The notes under the pieces: model-generated | Told to the model about the DNA's origin: nothing | The model's database searches: none | Seen by the model: only the letters and a program-made list of their open reading frames with translations | Shown: piece after piece, positions 54,259 through 60,143 of the stretch | How the letters are laid out: each line of letters begins with the position of its first letter | How positions within the stretch are numbered: position 1 is the first letter of the stretch | Assembly: GCA_017983695.1 (NCBI GenBank) | Contig: JAGOAX010000014.1 | Location: 1 to 64,000 of the forward strand | From: Ferruginibacter sp. | GTDB lineage: Bacteria; Bacteroidota; Bacteroidia; Chitinophagales; Chitinophagaceae | Length of the DNA: 64,000 nt | Reading direction: 5' to 3' | Position numbers and translations under genes: made by a program

Positions 54259-56334
54259 TTAATGACTTACTACAAATTTTTTCACATCAGTTATCACACC
54301 ATTTTCAATTACCTGCAATAGGTAGGTACCTGCTGTAAATTTTTCAACATTTATTTTTTCAACAGCACTGCCTGCATTCATTTTAAATATTGTTTTACCC
54401 GACATATCAACAACCTGCAGTAAAGAATTTGCTACAACAGCATTACGCATTACCAGTAATTCATTACTTACCGGGTTAGGATAAATATTTACTTTGTTGG
54501 TAAACTTTAGCCCTGTGCCGTTATCAATCATCATTGATAATGGTGTTGATGATTTGGTAGTGGTGCCTGTTGCCATAGTAACATTGTTAGGATCGAAAGA
54601 AACAGTTGCAGGTGCAAAGGTTAAATTAAAGCTGGCTTTTTTTCCGGCAAAGCCGGCGCCAATACCATTGCCTGCAATAAAGATTGAATCACCTCTGTCG
54701 TACATTGTTAAAAATGTGCTTACAGTATTTCCTGAGTTGGCAACTTTTAATACTACCGGCATTGGAAAATAAGAGACTGAAGAGCCGGTGCTTCTTGTTT
54801 GATTTAATTGTACGGTAATATTATTTCCTGTGGTGCTCCAGTTTACAGTATATGATGGTGTGCCATAACCATATATCCAGGCATTATAGAAGTGGCTCAT
54901 GTCGGCACCAAACTGGTTTTCAAAATTTCTTTCCACATCAGCAGTGCCTGCAGCTTTGTAAGCAAGTAAGGTATCATTTAAATAATCACGACATGCCTGA
55001 AAAAATTTAGTATCACCCAATAAAGTTCTCATCATAGAGACAACCATTGCCCCTCTTTCATAAACAGCGTTGTCATTATTGGTAGTCCAGATGGTATTGG
55101 AAGAACTTGCATCAACAATATAAATCGGTGTGGTAGTTACTGCCCTCGCAGCTGTTTTAATACTACCCCTGTATGTAACAGCATTGGTTAAACCTGTTAC
55201 CAGTTCGGCAGCAAGTATTTCATTATATCTTGCAAAGCCTTCATTCACCCATAGGTCATTCCATGTGGCGCAGGTAACTTTATCGCCAAACCATTGATGT
55301 GATAATTCATGAGCAATAATACTCCAACTGGTTAATGCAGAGCTGCCCATACCGGCAAAAGTCTGGTGCTCCATTCCACCACCAAAACCAAATTCGTAAT
55401 AGCCATGCTTTTCATTTTTAAAAGGATAGTCGCCATACTTGTTACTGAATTGCACTAACTCAGTTCTGCTTTTATCCAGTGCAGTTAAAATACTGTTTAC
55501 CTTACTGGTGGTTTTTCCGGGAAATAAATTATAAACTACAGGTACATTAACACCGCCAATATTTACTGGTGTACGATAGTAACGATTATACTTGGCAACG
55601 CCAAGCGAAACAAGATAAGATGCAATTGGATAGCGATGCTTAAATTTAAAAATACGGCTTGTGCCGGAAATTGACGAGTCAATCAGTTTTCCATTTGCTG
55701 CTACCCAAAATGCACTGGGTACGCTTACAATTATATCCATCGAATCAATTTTGTCCTGCATATTATGTTTGCAGGGCCACCAGTCTCTGTCTTCGTATGA
55801 CTCTGATAAAGTGTAAATATAATTATTGCTAGAGGTACCACCTTTTTGATATCCGAGAGCCTGGCCGCTTACTGCAGGAGGTGTGCCTCTGTAAAAAATA
55901 GTTAATGAATCCTGTGTGCCGGTTAATGCAATTGCAGCAGGAAATGTTAACTGTAAAATTTTTGATGTACTCCACATAATATTACCGGCAGTAAGTTTAG
56001 TGCCGTGATAAGTTACGGAGTCAATAGTATGTACATTATTAAAATCAAAACTAACCTGGCTTATATTGTCCAGTTTGGTTACAAAGTAGGTGGTAACATT
56101 TCCCTTTAGGTATTTTGCAGGCGAAGTAGCAGAGGGAGAGTCGGGGCTTATTCTCCAATAGCAACGATGATAAATAACATCGATGTTAGCAGCCTGGCCC
56201 GGAGCCTGAAGTTGAGGAATTGTTTTGTTTTGTAAAGGATGATGATAGAGCGCATTTTTTTGTGCAGAAATGTTTGTAGAAAAAACAGTGCAAAATAATA
56301 AAAGCACGAGCAGGTTTAATGAATAGCGTTTCAT
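54259..56334 (-). CDS. M1-family metallopeptidase with T9SS type-A sorting domain
   Basis: The 691-residue secreted aminopeptidase-like protein has a signal peptide (to NISAQ). The M1 N-terminal beta domain leads to the exopeptidase motif GFGGGMEHQTFAG and the zinc site HELSHQWFGDKVTCATWNDLWVNEGFARY (HExxH-x18-E). The last about 80 residues (NKVNIYPNPVSNELLVM, LLQVVDMSGKTIFKMN, TYLLQVIENGVITDVKKFVV) are the type-A T9SS C-terminal signal. It should be exported by the T9SS and act on peptides outside the cell. Confidence 0.95.
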   Translation of the reverse strand: MKRYSLNLLVLLLFCTVFSTNISAQKNALYHHPLQNKTIPQLQAPGQAANIDVIYHRCYWRISPDSPSATSPAKYLKGNVTTYFVTKLDNISQVSFDFNNVHTIDSVTYHGTKLTAGNIMWSTSKILQLTFPAAIALTGTQDSLTIFYRGTPPAVSGQALGYQKGGTSSNNYIYTLSESYEDRDWWPCKHNMQDKIDSMDIIVSVPSAFWVAANGKLIDSSISGTSRIFKFKHRYPIASYLVSLGVAKYNRYYRTPVNIGGVNVPVVYNLFPGKTTSKVNSILTALDKSRTELVQFSNKYGDYPFKNEKHGYYEFGFGGGMEHQTFAGMGSSALTSWSIIAHELSHQWFGDKVTCATWNDLWVNEGFARYNEILAAELVTGLTNAVTYRGSIKTAARAVTTTPIYIVDASSSNTIWTTNNDNAVYERGAMVVSMMRTLLGDTKFFQACRDYLNDTLLAYKAAGTADVERNFENQFGADMSHFYNAWIYGYGTPSYTVNWSTTGNNITVQLNQTRSTGSSVSYFPMPVVLKVANSGNTVSTFLTMYDRGDSIFIAGNGIGAGFAGKKASFNLTFAPATVSFDPNNVTMATGTTTKSSTPLSMMIDNGTGLKFTNKVNIYPNPVSNELLVMRNAVVANSLLQVVDMSGKTIFKMNAGSAVEKINVEKFTAGTYLLQVIENGVITDVKKFVVSH

Positions 56335-56416
56335 GTGAATTAGGTGGTTTAATGAATAAGGTTAGTTAGAGGAAGGAAAGGTAAGTGCAATTAAAATCAA
56401 TAAAAAAATAAAATTA

Positions 56417-56449
56417 TTTGGCAGTTTCAAAAAAATAACTTCATCTTTG
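56417..56449 (+). promoter_or_regulatory. Promoter at the head of the small-ORF/tRNA locus
   Basis: TTTG at 56417-56420 and CATCTTTG at 56442-56449 are spaced 21 bases apart, close to the Bacteroidota consensus. CAGCGCAAATA follows at the expected start site. Confidence 0.55.
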
Positions 56450-56479
56450 CAGCGCAAATAAAATTAAAAACAACAAAAC

Positions 56480-56572
56480 ATGTTACGCACACAACTACAT
56501 ATTAAAGCGGTGAATTGTTTTAGTCCGAAGTCGGATTATGGCAATAGCGGGGCATGTTATGCTGCATCATAA
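56480..56572 (+). CDS. Small ORF, 30 residues, unknown
   Basis: An ATG follows the promoter by about 25 bases. The peptide (MLRTQLHIKAVNCFSPKSDY, then GNSGACYAAS) is bounded by a stop and, 34 bases later, by a strong terminator. The promoter-ORF-terminator context supports expression, but I recognise no family. It could instead be a small RNA. Confidence 0.45.
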   Translation: MLRTQLHIKAVNCFSPKSDYGNSGACYAAS

Positions 56573-56605
56573 AGTTTATCAAAACCAACTGATTCTAATA
56601 ACGAG

Positions 56606-56631
56606 CCCCGACAAAAAGTTGGGGTTTTTTT
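56606..56631 (+). terminator. Terminator after the 30-residue ORF
   Basis: CCCCGAC-AAAAA-GTTGGGG is followed by a T-run. Confidence 0.85.
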
Positions 56632-56692
56632 ATGCAATAAAATTAAACAGGCATCTAAGAAAAAAGTTAAAAGGCAAAACTTAAAAATAAAA

Positions 56693-56872
56693 ATGCAACA
56701 GCTACAACATAAACAATTTACAACCTTGCCTACCGGCAGGCAGGTGCGGAATGAGCAATCAGCATTACGCATACGCTATTGTTATGTGCCGTTGAGTGCA
56801 GGTTTTACAGCAATTGGTAAAGTGAGTGATAATGATAAAATACGACCGTGGTTTAAACGACAGGAAGCATAA
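56693..56872 (+). CDS. Small basic ORF, 59 residues, with embedded palindromic repeat
   Basis: The frame MQQLQHKQFTTLPTGRQVRN continues to KIRPWFKRQEA and stops 16 bases before a perfect terminator. Residues LPTGRQVR come from the palindrome CTTGCCTACCGGCAGGCAGG (56725-56744), related to the one in tRNA-Cys. The protein is basic (Lys/Arg and Gln rich). No family is recognised. It may be a real small protein or a decayed gene. Confidence 0.45.
   Translation: MQQLQHKQFTTLPTGRQVRNEQSALRIRYCYVPLSAGFTAIGKVSDNDKIRPWFKRQEA
56725..56744 (+). repeat. GC-rich palindrome in the 59-residue ORF
   Basis: CTTGCCTACCGGCAGGCAGG differs by two bases from the 20-base palindrome at 57967-57986. Confidence 0.75.
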
Positions 56873-56887
56873 TATGCTTCAATAAGT

Positions 56888-56921
56888 AAAACCCGGTCGC
56901 AAAATACGACCGGGTTTTTTT
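56888..56921 (+). terminator. Strong terminator before the tRNA array
   Basis: AAACCCGGTCG-CAAAATA-CGACCGGGTTT makes an 11-bp perfect stem followed by T's. Confidence 0.92.
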
Positions 56922-56955
56922 GTGCAGTTAAAATTATATGGGAAAGGAGGAAAGT

Positions 56956-56994
56956 AGCTGCTCCTTGTGAGATGCAACAAGGGCAGCTTTTTCT
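56956..56994 (+). terminator. Second hairpin terminator immediately before the first tRNA
   Basis: AGCTGC-t-CCTTGT pairs with ACAAGG-GCAGCT around an 8-nt loop, with one bulged T, and is followed by TTTTTCT. It ends 24 bases before the first tRNA. Confidence 0.8.
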
Positions 56995-57017
56995 AAAAAG
57001 TTCTTTGATTGAAAAAT

Positions 57018-57093
57018 ATAGAAGTATTCCGATTGGCCGGATACTCCGCCTGGACCGGAGAGGCTGCAGGTTCGAATCCTGTCTTCTATACCA
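57018..57093 (+). tRNA. tRNA-Pro(TGG)-like, with encoded CCA
   Basis: The full cloverleaf can be drawn: acceptor ATAGAAG/CTTCTAT, U8-A9, a D arm with GATTGG, anticodon stem CTCCG/CGGAG, a 5-nt variable loop, T stem GCAGG/CCTGT with loop TTCGAAT, discriminator A and CCA. The anticodon loop CCTGGAC puts TGG at 34-36. Position 33 is C instead of the near-universal U, and position 37 is A instead of the G usual in tRNA-Pro. Confidence 0.8.
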
Positions 57094-57108
57094 TCGTTGA
57101 TAACGAAC

Positions 57109-57180
57109 GGTTCGTTAGTGTAACGGCTAACATTACAGATTGTCGATCTGTCGCTACGGGTTCGATTCCCGTACGAACCG
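57109..57180 (+). tRNA. tRNA-Asp(GTC)
   Basis: Acceptor GGTTCGT/ACGAACC, anticodon arm ACAGA-TTGTCGA-TCTGT and T arm ACGGG-TTCGATT-CCCGT are all present. The discriminator G is followed by CA only, not CCA. The D arm GTGT-AACGGCTA-ACAT is short. Confidence 0.88.
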
Positions 57181-57187
57181 CAAAAAA

Positions 57188-57262
57188 TATTGAGTTGTGA
57201 TCCCGATGCATCGGAATCAGAATTTGACTCTGAAGGAGATAGTTCGAGTCTATCCTCAATAA
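57188..57262 (+). tRNA. tRNA-Gln(TTG)-like with palindrome in place of the D arm
   Basis: Acceptor TATTGAG/CTCAATA, anticodon arm TCAGA-ATTTGAC-TCTGA and T arm GATAG-TTCGAGT-CTATC are intact. The D-arm region holds TCCCGATGCATCGGA, with the perfect palindrome CCGATGCATCGG, and no normal GG-containing D loop. The discriminator A is followed by CA. Confidence 0.75.
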
Positions 57263-57267
57263 CAAAT

Positions 57268-57340
57268 GTTGACTTTAGCTTAACTGGTAAAGTATCACAC
57301 TGTGAATGTGAAGAACAGGGTTCAAGTCCCGGAGTCAACC
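57268..57340 (+). tRNA. tRNA-His(GTG)
   Basis: Acceptor GTTGACT/AGTCAAC, D arm GCTT-AACTGGTA-AAGT, anticodon arm TCACA-CTGTGAA-TGTGA and discriminator C, as usual for tRNA-His. The T stem CAGGG/CCCGG has one mismatch. The base before G1 is T, and no CCA is encoded. Confidence 0.82.
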
Positions 57341-57342
57341 AA

Positions 57343-57434
57343 TGCGGCTTGGTGTAACGGCAACATAATCATCTTCCTTTTTTTCTAAGAGGTAAACATA
57401 AGATGAATGTATTCAGTTCGAATCTGGAAGTCGT
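57343..57434 (+). tRNA. tRNA-like with 23-nt intron-like insertion in anticodon loop, possibly Gly(TCC)
   Basis: Acceptor TGCGGCT/AGTCGTA (two GU pairs), D arm GTGT-AACGGCA-ACAT, a 5-nt variable loop and T arm TTCAG-TTCGAAT-CTGGA are in canonical spacing. Between the anticodon stem strands TCAT and ATGA there are 30 nt instead of 7. Removing 57378-57400 would leave CTTCCAG, a normal-looking Gly(TCC) loop. The insert region can form CCTTTT-TTTCT-AAGAGG, and CTT/AAG extends the stem. A type-II tRNA fold is an alternative. Confidence 0.55.
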
Positions 57435-57443
57435 ACAAAGATT

Positions 57444-57487
57444 GTCTGAACAGGGATTTTGGTGGATGAAAAGGATTAATAGGATTT
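57444..57487 (+). repeat. Half copy of a dispersed inverted repeat
   Basis: It begins GTCTGAACAGGGATTTTGG and ends GGATTAATAGGATT. It matches one arm of the longer inverted repeats at 58019-58110 and 61624-61712. Confidence 0.65.
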
Positions 57488-57491
57488 GTAT

Positions 57492-57563
57492 TGCGACTTG
57501 GTGTAACGCTAACATGCCGGCCTCATAAACCGGAGAATACAAGTTCGAGTCTTGTGGTCGCAA
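57492..57563 (+). tRNA. tRNA-Met(CAT)
   Basis: Acceptor TGCGACT/GGTCGCA, D arm with GGTGTAACGCTAACA, anticodon loop CTCATAA with stem CCGG/CCGG plus a C-A mismatch, and T arm ACAAG-TTCGAGT-CTTGT. The discriminator A is followed by CA. A CAT anticodon could also be Ile2 after modification. Confidence 0.85.
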
Positions 57564-57568
57564 CAAAA

Positions 57569-57641
57569 GATGACTTAACTCAATTGGCAGAGTGCTATCC
57601 TGATACGATAGTAGTTAAAGGTTCAAGTCCTTTAGTCATCA
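57569..57641 (+). tRNA. tRNA-Ile(GAT)
   Basis: The cloverleaf is canonical: acceptor GATGACT/AGTCATC, D arm ACTC-AATTGGCA-GAGT, anticodon arm CTATC-CTGATAC-GATAG, T arm AAAGG-TTCAAGT-CCTTT. The discriminator A is followed by CA. Confidence 0.93.
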
Positions 57642-57647
57642 CAAAAC

Positions 57648-57726
57648 TGGTTCGTAACTCAATTGGTTTTAGAGTACCGGTCTTTTACACCGGGTGTTGT
57701 GAGTTCGAGTCTCACCGGGCCAACCA
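57648..57726 (+). tRNA. tRNA-Lys(TTT), with encoded CCA
   Basis: Acceptor TGGTTCG/CGGGCCA (two GU), D arm ACTC-AATTGGTTTTA-GAGT, anticodon arm CCGGT-CTTTTAC-ACCGG and T arm GTGAG-TTCGAGT-CTCAC. The discriminator A and CCA are encoded. Confidence 0.92.
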
Positions 57727-57728
57727 AT

Positions 57729-57800
57729 GGATGAATAGCTCAACGGCAGAGCAGGTGTTTGTTAGGCACCAGGTTGAAAGTTCGAATCTTTCTTCATCCT
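57729..57800 (+). tRNA. tRNA-Asn(GTT)
   Basis: Acceptor GGATGAA/TTCATCC, D arm GCTC-AACGGCA-GAGC, anticodon arm GGTGT-TTGTTAG-GCACC and T arm GAAAG-TTCGAAT-CTTTC. The discriminator T is followed by CA. Confidence 0.93.
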
Positions 57801-57812
57801 CAAAAATATTCT

Positions 57813-57907
57813 GGAGAGTTGATCCCGATAATAATCGGGAGTAATGTAATGGTTTGCTAAACCATCGCCGTTAATTCGGTGCAAAGGTTCGAATCCTTTA
57901 CTCTCCG
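57813..57907 (+). tRNA. tRNA-Ser(GCT) with palindrome in the D arm
   Basis: Acceptor GGAGAGT/ACTCTCC, anticodon arm ATGGT-TTGCTAA-ACCAT, a long variable arm CGCCG-TTAATT-CGGTG typical of tRNA-Ser, and T arm AAAGG-TTCGAAT-CCTTT. The D arm is replaced or expanded by the perfect palindrome TCCCGAT-AATA-ATCGGGA (57823-57840). The discriminator G is followed by CA. Confidence 0.8.
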
Positions 57908-57912
57908 CAAAC

Positions 57913-58006
57913 GTCCTGCTGGCAGACATGGCTGTATGCATTCGACTGCAAATCGAAAGAAGGAAGCCTGCCTGCCGGCAGGCAGGTTCGAATCTTCCGC
58001 AGGACT
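57913..58006 (+). tRNA. tRNA-Cys(GCA) with 20-nt palindrome between T stem and T loop
   Basis: Acceptor GTCCTGC/GCAGGAC and anticodon arm TTCGA-CTGCAAA-TCGAA are normal. The T stem GGAAG/CTTCC and loop TTCGAAT are perfect. A 20-base palindrome (57967-57986) sits exactly between the 5' stem strand and the loop. The discriminator is T, and no CCA is encoded. Confidence 0.8.
57967..57986 (+). repeat. Perfect 20-base palindrome inside tRNA-Cys
   Basis: CCTGCCTGCCGGCAGGCAGG equals its own reverse complement. A near copy lies at 56725-56744. Confidence 0.9.
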
Positions 58007-58018
58007 CGGGAAAAAATG

Positions 58019-58110
58019 TGTGAACGGAGATGTAAAAAGATGGTAAGGATTAACAGGATTAAAAGCAAATCATTTTAATCCTGTTAATCTACCAAAATCA
58101 TCGTTCAGAC
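58019..58110. repeat. Imperfect inverted repeat, about 92 bases
   Basis: Arms such as AGGATTAACAGGATTA and TAATCCTGTTAATCT face each other, ending in TCGTTCAGAC. It belongs to the same family as 57444-57487 and 61624-61712 and sits between tRNA-Cys and tRNA-Phe. Confidence 0.75.
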
Positions 58111-58119
58111 AAAAAAAAT

Positions 58120-58192
58120 GGTGCTTTGGCAGAATGGATATATGCACCGGAGTGAAATCCCGGACATCGTGGTTCAATTCCACGGAGCACCA
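58120..58192 (+). tRNA. tRNA-Phe(GAA)
   Basis: Acceptor GGTGCTT/GAGCACC, anticodon loop GTGAAAT in stem CCGG/CCGG with an A-C mismatch, and T arm CGTGG-TTCAATT-CCACG. The discriminator A is followed by CA. The variable loop is 4 nt. Confidence 0.87.
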
Positions 58193-58303
58193 CATTTATT
58201 AAAACAATAAAATTAAAGATCATGTTCACTCGTGTAATCAATTAGCTGTGTTTATCCTTAACCAGGATTTCAGATGATTAATTAACTATTTAAAAATTAA
58301 AAA

Positions 58304-59377
58304 ATGGACAATTTATTCAACCAAAAGGTCATCAACACTAACAACCTGTTTGATGATACTTTTTTGGATACGAAAATATTATACCTGTATTGTTTTAACG
58401 GGCTGCCCTGTTTAAACTTTATAAATAATGTAGATGGCGAAAAAGCCTTTGCAATGTTTAAAGAAAAGTTTCAGCACCTTATCAGCAACGTACACCAATA
58501 CAAATGGTATAAAAGAAAAAAAAAGAAATACCAGTTTGATAAAACAGTGGTCATTCTTAAAAACAATTGCCTGCTGGAGTTTGATGACAGCTATTGCGAA
58601 ATATTGCATGATGGTACGCAGGCTGCTTTTATACAGGAGCTGACAGACCTGGTAAATCTTTTTAAAGAACGACAAAGAAAGCAGCCGCAGGAAATAAACC
58701 TGATCGTAAAAACGGGCAGGGGGCTGGACTTAAAAGCAATGGAAATAAAAAGAACAAAACTGGCGATTGAACTTTTTTACGAAAATGATTTTGCCGAAAC
58801 AGATGCGCTGATACAAAAAAGGCTGAATGCTAAAAATGACAAAGGCATTGTGTTGCTGCACGGCTTACCGGGCACAGGCAAAACAACTTACCTGCGTTAC
58901 CTGATCGGGAAGATAAAAAAACGGGTATTGTTTTTATCACCAACAGTGGCCGACAACCTGATGGATCCGGAGTTTGTGGAATTGCTGATCGATAACCCTA
59001 ATACGGTGTTGATAATTGAAGATGCGGAAAATATTATTATGGACAGAAGGCAAAGCAACAGTTCATCAGTATCAAACCTGTTGAATATTTCCGACGGGTT
59101 GCTGGCAGATTTTTTAAATGTGCAACTCATCTGCACCTTCAATAATTCGCTAACACTTGTAGATAGTGCTTTAATGCGCAAGGGAAGATTGATAGCGAAA
59201 TACGAATTTGGAAAACTGGGTGTAAAAAAATCGCAGGCATTAAGTGATCATTTCGGCAACAATACCATTATTAACAAACCCATGACGATTGCAGAAATTG
59301 CCAATCAGCATGAAAAAGACCAACAGCCACAAAAAATTGAAGTGCTGGGGTTCAGAAGAGAATTTATTGAAAATTAA
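58304..59377 (+). CDS. AAA ATPase, BCS1-like, of the RtcB/tRNA locus
   Basis: The 357-residue protein has an unknown N-terminal part of about 170 residues. The AAA domain at about residues 170-310 has Walker A LLHGLPGTGKTTYLRYL, Walker B NTVLIIEDAENIIMDRR, a sensor-like LICTFNNSLTLVD and an arginine-finger-like ALMRKGRLIAKYEFG, as in BCS1-type AAA proteins. No membrane segment is seen. It could remodel a protein or an RNA-protein complex. It is followed 20 bases later by the YkuK-like gene and probably shares its transcript. Confidence 0.88.
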   Translation: MDNLFNQKVINTNNLFDDTFLDTKILYLYCFNGLPCLNFINNVDGEKAFAMFKEKFQHLISNVHQYKWYKRKKKKYQFDKTVVILKNNCLLEFDDSYCEILHDGTQAAFIQELTDLVNLFKERQRKQPQEINLIVKTGRGLDLKAMEIKRTKLAIELFYENDFAETDALIQKRLNAKNDKGIVLLHGLPGTGKTTYLRYLIGKIKKRVLFLSPTVADNLMDPEFVELLIDNPNTVLIIEDAENIIMDRRQSNSSSVSNLLNISDGLLADFLNVQLICTFNNSLTLVDSALMRKGRLIAKYEFGKLGVKKSQALSDHFGNNTIINKPMTIAEIANQHEKDQQPQKIEVLGFRREFIEN

Positions 59378-59397
59378 AAAACCCTGTTGGGAAAACA

Positions 59398-59901
59398 ATG
59401 CAACAGCAATGGAGAAAATTAAGCGGACAAAAAATTAACCGGCCAATTGAAGATGAGATAAGGGCAGTGATTGTAAAAGAAAAAGAAATGGGCCACCAGT
59501 TAAAAGTATGTATTGGTACCGATAGCCAGGTAAAAGCCTGTCCCGGTCGAAGCATCGGGAGTAAGGAGACTGAGTTTGCCACTGTAATTGTTTTTATACG
59601 GAAAGGTAAAGGAGGATTTATGTATATCAACAACGAAATTACTTTGCAAAAAATGAGCATTAAACAACGGATGCTTGCCGAAGTGGCAAAAAGTATTGAA
59701 GTAGCTTATGAGTTGTGCAGAATTTTTACGGTGTACAATGTAGATATGGAAGTGCACGCTGACATTAACACCAACCCGTCATTTAAAAGTAATGATGCGT
59801 TGAAAGAAGCGATGGGTTACATTATGGGAATGGGTTTTGCTTTTAAAGCCAAACCCGATGCTTTTGCAAGCAGCAGTTGTGCAAATAAAGTGGTACAGTA
59901 A
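59398..59901 (+). CDS. RNase H-like YkuK-family (DUF458) protein
   Basis: The 167-residue protein has VCIGTDSQV near residue 40, an acidic RNase H-fold start. TEFATVIVFIRKGKGGFMYI, MLAEVAKSIEVAYEL and DMEVHADINTNPSFKSNDALKEAMGYIMGMGFAFKAKPDAFASSSCAN follow. YkuK proteins are predicted nucleases of unknown substrate. After GTDSQV, the residues KACPGRSIGSK come from an inserted palindromic element (59541-59560). Homologs I remember go straight on to K/S-TEFATVIV. Confidence 0.87.
   Translation: MQQQWRKLSGQKINRPIEDEIRAVIVKEKEMGHQLKVCIGTDSQVKACPGRSIGSKETEFATVIVFIRKGKGGFMYINNEITLQKMSIKQRMLAEVAKSIEVAYELCRIFTVYNVDMEVHADINTNPSFKSNDALKEAMGYIMGMGFAFKAKPDAFASSSCANKVVQ
59541..59560 (+). repeat. Palindromic element in frame in the YkuK-like gene
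   Basis: TCCCGGTCGAAGCATCGGGA has 5-bp ends TCCCG/CGGGA and resembles the TCCCGA...TCGGGA units at 52224, 57200 and 57823. Confidence 0.65.
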
Positions 59902-60070
59902 GTTCATTAAAATATTGTTGAAGTAAAATTCAACACAAAAGCTTGCTTAACGGCAAGACGGATACATGCCTGTTACCAGCAAACCGGATGTGTGTTTTTA
60001 AAAAGCACCATAGTACAGACGTAGTAACTATCTGTATGCTGTTGCGGCAATAGTGCAATATCCGCCATCA

Positions 60071-60137
60071 CCTACGGGACAGAGGTTCGACTCCTCTCGG
60101 GTTAAAACCTGGTAGCTCAGTTGGTTAGAGCAGTAGA
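60071..60137 (+). ncRNA. Permuted tRNA-like unit 1
   Basis: The order is anticodon-stem-like CCTAC, variable GGGAC, T arm AGAGG-TTCGACT-CCTCT and acceptor 3' strand CGGGTT. Two A's follow, then acceptor 5' strand AACCTG, D arm GCTC-AGTTGGTTA-GAGC and anticodon-stem-like GTAGA. CGGGTT pairs with AACCTG (6 bp, one GU) and CTAC pairs with GTAG. This is the layout of a circularly permuted tRNA gene opened in the anticodon loop. The anticodon cannot be assigned. Decayed tandem tRNAs are the alternative. Confidence 0.45.
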
Positions 60138-60143
60138 CAATTT

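Noticed and set aside
56480..56872. tmRNA or other large structural RNA before the array
   Set aside because: No tRNA-like acceptor/T-arm ends and no tag-like reading frame with the usual ending are present. Promoter, ORFs and terminators explain the stretch better.
56934..57566. Minus-strand frames across the tRNA array resembling small proteins
   Set aside because: They are antisense to clear tRNA cloverleafs. The open frames follow from tRNA base composition.
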